From Sinohyriopsis cumingii (lineage: Eukaryota; Mollusca; Bivalvia; Unionida; Unionidae), in NCBI GenBank assembly GCA_028554795.2, contig JAPYKE020000528.1, forward strand, positions 124,001 through 188,000: a DNA stretch of 64,000 bases, given 5' to 3'. Positions 1 through 8,499 of the stretch are shown in pieces. The notes beneath the pieces were generated by a model that saw only the letters and a list, made by a program, of their open reading frames with translations, was not told the DNA's origin and did no database searches. Position 1 is the stretch's first letter; each line of letters begins with the position of its first letter. Made by a program: the position numbers and the translations under genes.

Positions 1-47
1 TAGAGAAATCCAAGGTAGACTTAAGGGAGGCAACTCATCAGGTAACA

Positions 48-133
48 TCAAATGTATGGACCAATCTTTGTAAACTGAACCACATCAGTTGGGAAACTTA
101 AACAATGAAATTCTATACCCATATTTATCCCAT
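48..133 (-). other. Candidate exon C with stop codon, 86 nt (first copy)
   Basis: On the minus strand the acceptor TTGTTTTATCAACAG (CAG at 136-134) precedes a frame entered in phase 1, matching the exit phase of candidate exon B. It runs 27 codons (G-I-N-M-G-I-E-F onward) to TGA at 50-48. No polyadenylation signal lies just downstream. G91A (unit 15) and T99G (units 18, 23) fall inside it. Evidence is splice-like punctuation only. Confidence 0.1.
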
Positions 134-377
134 CTGTTGATAAAACAATATGCATGGATAATGTATTTTAAGAACACTAAGAAGGACACCTCTAAATCAT
201 TTTCATACTGGCCGGCACATAATGTTGTTGAAGTTGCTACTATTTAGAAGTGTGTTTTGCTAGTGATTGTCACCTGCATAGAACTGAATCTAAAGCAAAT
301 AGAAAATCATGCAAAGTAAAAAAGGGGAGGAGAAAAAACACAATGTAAAAAAGGGACATCCATTTAATATAACTCAC

Positions 378-524
378 CAAAAACTTCAATGAAACTGGTG
401 CAGATATATTTGTTCCTGTGAAAGCTCCACAACAATTGGCATGTCTGACTCCCAATAAATTGTTGATGTTGTCCTGCTGTTAGCAATATCACTTCAGCAG
501 GTGTGCTCCCATACACCTTGAGGC
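378..524 (-). other. Candidate internal exon B, 147 nt, phase 1-1 (first copy)
   Basis: On the minus strand a T-rich tract ending in TTTTATTTTGTTGTAG (acceptor at 525-526) precedes a 147-nt segment followed by the donor GTGAGT (377-372). Only one reading frame is open throughout: two bases complete a split codon, then 48 codons, then one base. It begins L-K-V-Y-G-S-T-P and ends S-F-I-E-V-F. Because 147 is a multiple of three and both edges are phase 1, copies from successive units could be spliced together in frame. I saw no variant inside it in any copy. The segment is visibly richer in G+C than its flanks. A 48-codon open frame is not rare by chance, no protein family is recognised, and a non-coding exon or chance match is equally possible. 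Confidence 0.3.
473..501. repeat. Short inverted repeat, 7-bp stem and 15-nt loop
   Basis: CCTGCTG at 473-479 and CAGCAGG at 495-501 could form a hairpin in RNA or single-stranded DNA. It lies inside candidate exon B and recurs in each copy. No terminator role is implied. Confidence 0.5.
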
Positions 525-805
525 CTACAACAAAATAAAACCCTGAACTTCTTATATACAGGTCATTATAACTTAAATTTCTGTAAATAAGATGAAATAT
601 ATGTATTGAAACATTACATCATGAGTAGATATGGATGTAAGAGCATTAAATTAAGGTAATCATCATAAAATTAGGAAAATATACTAAGTTTATACTGAAA
701 ATGTTGATAAACTGAATAAGTATGTGAAATACTTCAATTAAACCACCTTGCTTGAAACTTATAAGGCTTTTGTTGTTCATTAGGAGAATGGATCAGGAGC
801 AATAC

Positions 806-842
806 CTGGTAGTATTAAAACTGTTGAGTTAAGTCCCTTCTT
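806..842 (-). other. Candidate micro-exon, 37 nt (first copy)
   Basis: On the minus strand, ATCATAGTAG as acceptor and CCAG followed by GTATTG as donor bound a 37-nt segment with an open frame (K-K-G-L-N-S-T-V-L-I-L-P). It enters in phase 0 and leaves in phase 1, which is what would join candidate exon A to candidate exon B in frame. The acceptor has almost no pyrimidine tract, so this may be a chance fit found by looking for one. Confidence 0.08.
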
Positions 843-1370
843 CTACTATGATTAAGTGCAATCAAATCTATAGGAAGTGTATGTTTGGAATACCTAACTA
901 TGTCAGATTCAAGATATGGAGGTAATAAGGATATGATTTATGGCACAGTGAATCACATTTGACAAGACTGAAAAAATGACACCGGTTCTTAAGGTCTCAC
1001 TGGACAGTTTATCTGGTGAATTTTCATCCGACGATGACCAATTACAGAAAAGTGAGAATAATTTTACACTGAAGATACAAATAAAAACAAACTAATGATT
1101 TTTGTAGAAAGCATACATGTGAGATTTTGACTGCAGTAATCAGGTTAATTCCTGATGCAACTGGTGGTTTTTATACTGAACCAACACTGCCACCAACCCC
1201 TAAATTTTACATTCATTTTTGACAAGAAATAGCTATTTTGAATATTTTTCTGTGACAAGGCAGCTAAAAGAATCAGTATGTGCCTTATGCATGAATAAAG
1301 TTCACTAGTACTATAACAAATTAGCATACTTTTCATCACCCCTCAACCATCTAGATTTTTAGATATTTAC

Positions 1371-1459
1371 CTCTGTAGCAGACACACAAAAATACGTAAG
1401 CCAAGTCGACAGCTCATTTGCAGCCCGAGTTACGCATTTCATCTCCAATGCAAATCTAA
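1371..1459 (-). other. Candidate exon A, 89 nt (first copy)
   Basis: On the minus strand the acceptor ends GACTGCCTGTCACAG (1460 upward) and the donor is GAG followed by GTAAAT (1370-1365). One frame is open for 29 codons (R-F-A-L-E-M-K-C through S-A-T-E), entering in phase 1 and leaving in phase 0. The region has 4 of the 11 CpGs of the unit and is richer in G+C than its surroundings. It is variable: C1426T, C1440G (Met to Ile in this frame), A1459G at its first base, and the 24-bp deletion of units 21 and 26, which removes exactly eight codons. The acceptor tract is weak. Coding status is unproven. Confidence 0.15.
1448..1455 (+). promoter_or_regulatory. Octamer motif ATGCAAAT
   Basis: Exact match to the POU-domain (Oct) octamer, 8 bases, in the comparatively G+C-rich part of the unit and seen in every copy. 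A single 8-mer in AT-rich DNA has weak specificity, and no snRNA-type proximal element or TATA lies at the spacing needed for an snRNA promoter. Confidence 0.15.
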
Positions 1460-1879
1460 CTGTGACAGGCAGTCACCAACAAGCCAACCTATTTCCAAGC
1501 CTAACTCAAAGTAAATCTGAACCACATATAAATGCTAGGCTTGTGATAATTAGGTTCATGCCTTCTACCTTAAAAATTAGGGGGGTGTCAAAATATGAAA
1601 CTATCCAGTGAGACCTTAAGAATTCAAATAGCAGTCTGATTAAGGGAAAATCTTCTTATTTTCAAAACTTTGACCAATTCTAAATAAAACGCAACCTTCA
1701 GAAGTTTGAAATTCAAAATTGTTTGTTTCCTATGATTTATTGAATTTATTGATGACCAAAAGCTATCAAGCAGAGCAACAGCTATGAGACAGCTTCATAC
1801 TTCATGTATTACTTTCACCTCTGAAACATACAATTTCTTTATATTATGTCAGTTTCATCATTTTTCATAGCTAATACAC

Positions 1880-1948
1880 CCTGTCTTGTTAGTGCCTGGT
1901 GATATCAGAGATATCTGAGAGCACAAATAATACAACTCTTCATGCAAT
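1880..1948 (-). other. Candidate exon D, 69 nt, phase 2-2 (first copy)
   Basis: The minus strand has a long pyrimidine-rich tract ending CACTACTATTTCAG, one of the best acceptor-like tracts in the unit, at 1949 upward. A 69-nt segment open in one frame (L-H-E-E-L-Y-Y-L-C through N-K-T) then leads to a weak GTGTAT donor at 1879-1874. Its phase does not join candidate exon A directly. It may be a cryptic acceptor only. Confidence 0.1.
1900..1916. repeat. Two adjacent 8-bp palindromes with twin GATATC sites
   Basis: TGATATCA (1900-1907) and AGATATCT (1909-1916) are perfect palindromes separated by one G, so GATATC occurs twice 9 bp apart in every copy. It could be a dimeric binding site or chance. 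Confidence 0.4.
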
Positions 1949-2057
1949 CTGAAATAGTAGTGAATAAAAGATGTAAAGAAGCCAAGCTGAATTTCTTGTA
2001 CAATGGCTGCAGAATGTACATGCCAAGTACTTGAAAGAATAATAACGATGCACGGCA

Positions 2058-2065
2058 TATATAAA
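2058..2065 (+). promoter_or_regulatory. TATA-like box TATATAAA
   Basis: Preceded by CACGGCA, one of the few CpG-containing spots. It would direct plus-strand transcription starting about 25-30 bases downstream, near the arbitrary unit boundary. G2054A lies four bases upstream in units 6, 18, 19, 23 and 24. AT-rich DNA gives such boxes by chance, so a promoter is not established. Confidence 0.12.
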
Positions 2066-2118
2066 CTGACCAGAACTCTCTCACTGATTTCATGAAGAAG
2101 GTCAAATCTATTTTAGAA

Positions 2119-4236
2119 TAGAGAAATCCAAGGTAGACTTAAGGGAGGCAACTCATCAGGTAACATCAAATGTATGGACCAATCTTTGTAAACTGAACCA
2201 CATCAGTTGGGAAACTTAAACAATGAAATTCTATACCCATATTTATCCCATCTGTTGATAAAACAATATGCATGGATAATGTATTTTAAGAACACTAAGA
2301 AGGACACCTCTAAATCATTTTCATACTGGCCGGCACATAATGTTGTTGAAGTTGCTACTATTTAGAAGTGTGTTTTGCTAGTGATTGTCACCTGCATAGA
2401 ACTGAATCTAAAGCAAATAGAAAATCATGCAAAGTAAAAAAGGGGAGGAGAAAAAACACAATGTAAAAAAGGGACATCCATTTAATATAACTCACCAAAA
2501 ACTTCAATGAAACTGGTGCAGATATATTTGTTCCTGTGAAAGCTCCACAACAATTGGCATGTCTGACTCCCAATAAATTGTTGATGTTGTCCTGCTGTTA
2601 GCAATATCACTTCAGCAGGTGTGCTCCCATACACCTTGAGGCCTACAACAAAATAAAACCCTGAACTTCTTATATACAGGTCATTATAACTTAAATTTCT
2701 GTAAATAAGATGAAATATATGTATTGAAACATTACATCATGAGTAGATATGGATGTAAGAGCATTAAATTAAGGTAATCATCATAAAATTAGGAAAATAT
2801 ACTAAGTTTATACTGAAAATGTTGATAAACTGAATAAGTATGTGAAATACTTCAATTAAACCACCTTGCTTGAAACTTATAAGGCTTTTGTTGTTCATTA
2901 GGAGAATGGATCAGGAGCAATACCTGGTAGTATTAAAACTGTTGAGTTAAGTCCCTTCTTCTACTATGATTAAGTGCAATCAAATCTATAGGAAGTGTAT
3001 GTTTGGAATACCTAACTATGTCAGATTCAAGATATGGAGGTAATAAGGATATGATTTATGGCACAGTGAATCACATTTGACAAGACTGAAAAAATGACAC
3101 CGGTTCTTAAGGTCTCACTGGACAGTTTATCTGGTGAATTTTCATCCGACGATGACCAATTACAGAAAAGTGAGAATAATTTTACACTGAAGATACAAAT
3201 AAAAACAAACTAATGATTTTTGTAGAAAGCATACATGTGAGATTTTGACTGCAGTAATCAGGTTAATTCCTGATGCAACTGGTGGTTTTTATACTGAACC
3301 AACACTGCCACCAACCCCTAAATTTTACATTCATTTTTGACAAGAAATAGCTATTTTGAATATTTTTCTGTGACAAGGCAGCTAAAAGAATCAGTATGTG
3401 CCTTATGCATGAATAAAGTTCACTAGTACTATAACAAATTAGCATACTTTTCATCACCCCTCAACCATCTAGATTTTTAGATATTTACCTCTGTAGCAGA
3501 CACACAAAAATACGTAAGCCAAGTCGACAGCTCATTTGCAGCCCGAGTTACGCATTTGATCTCCAATGCAAATCTAACTGTGACAGGCAGTCACCAACAA
3601 GCCAACCTATTTCCAAGCCTAACTCAAAGTAAATCTGAACCACATATAAATGCTAGGCTTGTGATAATTAGGTTCATGCCTTCTACCTTAAAAATTAGGG
3701 GGGTGTCAAAATATGAAACTATCCAGTGAGACCTTAAGAATTCAAATAGCAGTCTGATTAAGGGAAAATCTTCTTATTTTCAAAACTTTGACCAATTCTA
3801 AATAAAACGCAACCTTCAGAAGTTTGAAATTCAAAATTGTTTGTTTCCTATGATTTATTGAATTTATTGATGACCAAAAGCTATCAAGCAGAGCAACAGC
3901 TATGAGACAGCTTCATACTTCATGTATTACTTTCACCTCTGAAACATACAATTTCTTTATATTATGTCAGTTTCATCATTTTTCATAGCTAATACACCCT
4001 GTCTTGTTAGTGCCTGGTGATATCAGAGATATCTGAGAGCACAAATAATACAACTCTTCATGCAATCTGAAATAGTAGTGAATAAAAGATGTAAAGAAGC
4101 CAAGCTGAATTTCTTGTACAATGGCAGCAGAATGTACATGCCAAGTACTTGAAAGAATAATAACGATGCACGGCATATATAAACTGACCAGAACTCTCTC
4201 ACTGATTTCATGAAGAAGGTCAAATCTATTTTAGAA
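2119..4236 (+). repeat. Unit 2, 2,118 bp, G1440 on a short copy
   Basis: C1440G is at 3558, but the 26-bp segment that usually accompanies it is absent, so this is a recombinant-type copy. T2008A at 4126 is private and removes a CTGCAG (PstI) site. Confidence 0.97.
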
Positions 4237-6355
4237 TAGAGAAATCCAAGGTAGACTTAAGGGAGGCAACTCATCAGGTAACATCAAATGTATGGACCAA
4301 TCTTTGTAAACTGAACCACATCAGTTGGGAAACTTAAACAATGAAATTCTATACCCATATTTATCCCATCTGTTGATAAAACAATATGCATGGATAATGT
4401 ATTTTAAGAACACTAAGAAGGACACCTCTAAATCATTTTCATACTGGCCGGCACATAATGTTGTTGAAGTTGCTACTATTTAGAAGTGTGTTTTGCTAGT
4501 GATTGTCACCTGCATAGAACTGAATCTAAAGCAAATAGAAAATCATGCAAAGTAAAAAAGGGGAGGAGAAAAAACACAATGTAAAAAAGGGACATCCATT
4601 TAATATAACTCACCAAAAACTTCAATGAAACTGGTGCAGATATATTTGTTCCTGTGAAAGCTCCACAACAATTGGCATGTCTGACTCCCAATAAATTGTT
4701 GATGTTGTCCTGCTGTTAGCAATATCACTTCAGCAGGTGTGCTCCCATACACCTTGAGGCCTACAACAAAATAAAACCCTGAACTTCTTATATACAGGTC
4801 ATTATAACTTAAATTTCTGTAAATAAGATGAAATATATGTATTGAAACATTACATCATGAGTAGATATGGATGTAAGAGCATTAAATTAAGGTAATCATC
4901 ATAAAATTAGGAAAATATACTAAGTTTATACTGAAAATGTTGATAAACTGAATAAGTATGTGAAATACTTCAATTAAACCACCTTGCTTGAAACTTATAA
5001 GGCTTTTGTTGTTCATTAGGAGAATGGATCAGGAGCAATACCTGGTAGTATTAAAACTGTTGAGTTAAGTCCCTTCTTCTACTATGATTAAGTGCAATCA
5101 AATCTATAGGAAGTGTATGTTTGGAATACCTAACTATGTCAGATTCAAGATATGGAGGTAATAAGGATATGATTTATGGCACAGTGAATCACATTTGACA
5201 AGACTGAAAAAATGACACCGGTTCTTAAGGTCTCACTGGACAGTTTATCTGGTGAATTTTCATCCGACGATGACCAATTACAAAAAAATTGAGAATTATT
5301 TTACACTGAAGATACAAATAAAAACAAACTAATGATTTTTGTAGAAAGCATACATGTGAGATTTTGACTGCAGTAATCAGGTTAATTCCTGATGCAACTG
5401 GTGGTTTTTATACTGAACCAACACTGCCACCAACCCCTAAATTTTACATTCATTTTTGACAAGAAATAGCTATTTTGAATATTTTTCTGTGACAAGGCAG
5501 CTAAAAGAATCAGTATGTGCCTTATGCATGAATAAAGTTCACTAGTACTATAACAAATTAGCATACTTTTCATCACCCCTCAACCATCTAGATTTTTAGA
5601 TATTTACCTCTGTAGCAGACACACAAAAATACGTAAGCCAAGTCGACAGCTCATTTGCAGCCCGAGTTACGCATTTCATCTCCAATGCAAATCTAACTGT
5701 GACAGGCAGTCACCAACAAGCCAACCTATTTCCAAGCCTAACTCAAAGTAAATCTGAACCACATATAAATGCTAGGCTTGTGATAATTAGGTTCATGCCT
5801 TCTACCTTAAAAATTAGGGGGGTGTCAAAATATGAAACTATCCAGTGAGACCTTAAGAATTCAAATAGCAGTCTGATTAAGGGAAAATCTTCTTATTTTC
5901 AAAACTTTGACCAATTCTAAATAAAACGCAACCTTCAGAAGTTTGAAATTCAAAATTGTTTGTTTCCTATGATTTATTGAATTTATTGATGACCAAAAGC
6001 TATCAAGCAGAGCAACAGCTATGAGACAGCTTCATACTTCATGTATTACTTTCACCTCTGAAACATACAATTTCTTTATATTATGTCAGTTTCATCATTT
6101 TTCATAGCTAATACACCCTGTCTTGTTAGTGCCTGGTGATATCAGAGATATCTGAGAGCACAAATAATACAACTCTTCATGCAATCTGAAATAGTAGTGA
6201 ATAAAAGATGTAAAGAAGCCAAGCTGAATTTCTTGTACAATGGCTGCAGAATGTACATGCCAAGTACTTGAAAGAATAATAACGATGCACGGCATATATA
6301 AACTGACCAGAACTCTCTCACTGATTTCATGAAGAAGGTCAAATCTATTTTAGAA
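4237..6355 (+). repeat. Unit 3, 2,119 bp, clustered-change patch
   Basis: Consensus type except for a patch at about 5281-5300 (unit position about 1048-1066), where three substitutions and a one-base gain lie within about 20 bases. No other copy has it. Confidence 0.97.
5281..5301. other. Clustered-change patch in unit 3
   Basis: Where all other copies read ACAGAAAAGTGAGAATAATT, this copy has a run of seven A, an extra T and an A-to-T change. That is three substitutions and one added base within about 20 bases, with no other difference seen in the copy. Confidence 0.9.
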
Positions 6356-8499
6356 TAGAGAAATCCAAGGTAGACTTAAGGGAGGCAACTCATCAGGTAA
6401 CATCAAATGTATGGACCAATCTTTGTAAACTGAACCACATCAGTTGGGAAACTTAAACAATGAAATTCTATACCCATATTTATCCCATCTGTTGATAAAA
6501 CAATATGCATGGATAATGTATTTTAAGAACACTAAGAAGGACACCTCTAAATCATTTTCATACTGGCCGGCACATAATGTTGTTGAAGTTGCTACTATTT
6601 AGAAGTGTGTTTTGCTAGTGATTGTCACCTGCATAGAACTGAATCTAAAGCAAATAGAAAATCATGCAAAGTAAAAAAGGGGAGGAGAAAAAACACAATG
6701 TAAAAAAGGGACATCCATTTAATATAACTCACCAAAAACTTCAATGAAACTGGTGCAGATATATTTGTTCCTGTGAAAGCTCCACAACAATTGGCATGTC
6801 TGACTCCCAATAAATTGTTGATGTTGTCCTGCTGTTAGCAATATCACTTCAGCAGGTGTGCTCCCATACACCTTGAGGCCTACAACAAAATAAAACCCTG
6901 AACTTCTTATATACAGGTCATTATAACTTAAATTTCTGTAAATAAGATGAAATATATGTATTGAAACATTACATCATGAGTAGATATGGATGTAAGAGCA
7001 TTAAATTAAGGTAATCATCATAAAATTAGGAAAATATACTAAGTTTATACTGAAAATGTTGATAAACTGAATAAGTATGTGAAATACTTCAATTAAACCA
7101 CCTTGCTTGAAACTTATAAGGCTTTTGTTGTTCATTAGGAGAATGGATCAGGAGCAATACCTGGTAGTATTAAAACTGTTGAGTTAAGTCCCTTCTTCTA
7201 CTATGATTAAGTGCAATCAAATCTATAGGAAGTGTATGTTTGGAATACCTAACTATGTCAGATTCAAGATATGGAGGTAATAAGGATATGATTTATGGCA
7301 CAGTGAATCACATTTGACAAGACTGAAAAAATGACACCGGTTCTTAAGGTCTCACTGGACAGTTTATCTGGTGAATTTTCATCCGACGATGACCAATTAC
7401 AGAAAAGTGAGAATAATTTTACACTGAAGATACAAATAAAAACAAACTAATGATTTTTGTAGAAAGCATACATGTGAGATTTTGACTGCAGTAATCAGGT
7501 TAATTCCTGATGCAACTGGTGGTTTTTATACTGAACCAACACTGCCACCAACCCCTAAATTTTACATTCATTTTTGACAAGAAATAGCTATTTTGAATAT
7601 TTTTCTGTGACAAGGCAGCTAAAAGAATCAGTATGTGCCTTATGCATGAATAAAGTTCACTAGTACTATAACAAATTAGCATACTTTTCATCACCCCTCA
7701 ACCATCTAGATTTTTAGATATTTACCTCTGTAGCAGACACACAAAAATACGTAAGCCAAGTCGACAGCTCATTTGCAGCCCGAGTTACGCATTTGATCTC
7801 CAATGCAAATCTAGCTGTGACAGGCAGTCACCAACAAGCCAACCTATTTCCAAGCCTAACTCAAAGTAAATCTGAACCACATTATAGATTTAGCTTATGT
7901 GTGAATTTATAAATGCTAGGCTTGTGATAATTAGGTTCATGCCTTCTACCTTAAAAATTAGGGGGGTGTCAAAATATGAAACTATCCAGTGAGACCTTAA
8001 GAATTCAAATAGCAGTCTGATTAAGGGAAAATCTTCTTATTTTCAAAACTTTGACCAATTCTAAATAAAACGCAACCTTCAGAAGTTTGAAATTCAAAAT
8101 TGTTTGTTTCCTATGATTTATTGAATTTATTGATGACCAAAAGCTATCAAGCAGAGCAACAGCTATGAGACAGCTTCATACTTCATGTATTACTTTCACC
8201 TCTGAAACATACAATTTCTTTATATTATGTCAGTTTCATCATTTTTCATAGCTAATACACCCTGTCTTGTTAGTGCCTGGTGATATCAGAGATATCTGAG
8301 AGCACAAATAATACAACTCTTCATGCAATCTGAAATAGTAGTGAATAAAAGATGTAAAGAAGCCAAGCTGAATTTCTTGTACAATGGCTGCAGAATGTAC
8401 ATGCCAAGTACTTGAAAGAATAATAACGATGCACGGCATATATAAACTGACCAGAACTCTCTCACTGATTTCATGAAGAAGGTCAAATCTATTTTAGAA
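6356..8499 (+). repeat. Unit 4, 2,144 bp, long type
   Basis: Carries C1440G (7795), A1459G (7814) and the 26-bp segment (7883-7908). A1459G is shared only with unit 8. Confidence 0.97.
7883..7908. other. 26-bp length-polymorphic segment (first long copy)
   Basis: Present after unit position 1527 in nine of 30 copies. It begins TATAGATTTAGC and ends GTGTGAATTT. Other positions are 10027-10052, 16407-16432, 18551-18576, 22813-22838, 43994-44019, 54585-54610, 56729-56754 and 60992-61017. Only a single T of microhomology is shared at the junction, and there is no target duplication, so the sequence does not show whether this is a gain or a loss. TTATA occurs at both edges of the long form, but deletion between those two copies would give a different junction from the one seen. 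Confidence 0.95.

Larger units (their letters stand above)
986..1622. repeat. Inverted-repeat-bounded segment, 637 bp (possible old MITE-like element)
   Basis: Unit positions 986-1010 and 1598-1622 are reverse complements at 24 of 25 bases; the core is CTTAAGGTCTCACTGGA. The interior is 587 bp (613 bp in long copies). Such arms are typical of non-autonomous DNA transposons. Each arm contains TTAA, the target of piggyBac-superfamily elements, but the bases after TTAA are GGT, not the CCC start usual there. No other flanking target-site duplication is visible. In a circular tandem unit the arms bound the complementary 1.48-kb segment equally well, so transposon origin is inference. The structure recurs in every copy. 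Confidence 0.5.
1..2118 (+). repeat. Unit 1, 2,118 bp, consensus type
   Basis: This copy matches the array consensus at every variable site I tracked (for example T65, A160, A239, C1440, no 26-bp segment). It is used as the coordinate reference for sub-unit features. Confidence 0.97.

Noticed and set aside
270-455. 61-codon minus-strand open frame, repeated once per copy
   Set aside because: It uses a non-ATG start, reads a different frame across the exon-like segment and runs through its donor into A+T-rich sequence. It is disrupted by single-base run changes in units 20, 25, 28 and 30. Not a plausible gene.
976-1095. 39-codon plus-strand frame starting at ATG with a D-rich stretch
   Set aside because: It starts just outside and then crosses the inverted-repeat arm, is short, and is disrupted by the insertion in unit 3. 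No family resemblance.
1080-1299. AATAAA polyadenylation-like signals on the plus strand (1080-1085, 1294-1299)
   Set aside because: Several AATAAA strings occur per unit on A+T composition alone, and none sits behind a supportable coding frame.
1145-1339. 64-codon minus-strand open frame
   Set aside because: Short, no recognisable domain, no supporting promoter or splice context. Its constancy reflects the low overall variation of the satellite.
1380-1440. CENP-B-box-like centromeric motif around the CGGG-containing stretch (minus strand)
   Set aside because: The spacing and the TTCG half do not match the consensus NTTCGNNNNANNCGGGN, so centromere function is not supported by this motif.
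977-1590. TGACACC at 977-983 and its reverse complement at 1584-1590 as an extra pair of inverted-repeat bases
   Set aside because: It lies outside the left arm but inside the right arm, so it cannot extend the 25-bp inverted repeat. Seven bases may match by chance.
1858-2105. Two overlapping 66-codon minus-strand open frames, hydrophobic in part
   Set aside because: Both reach 66 codons only with chance starts (one begins at TTG). Hydrophobicity follows from T-rich codons. Overlapping frames of equal length argue against either being real.
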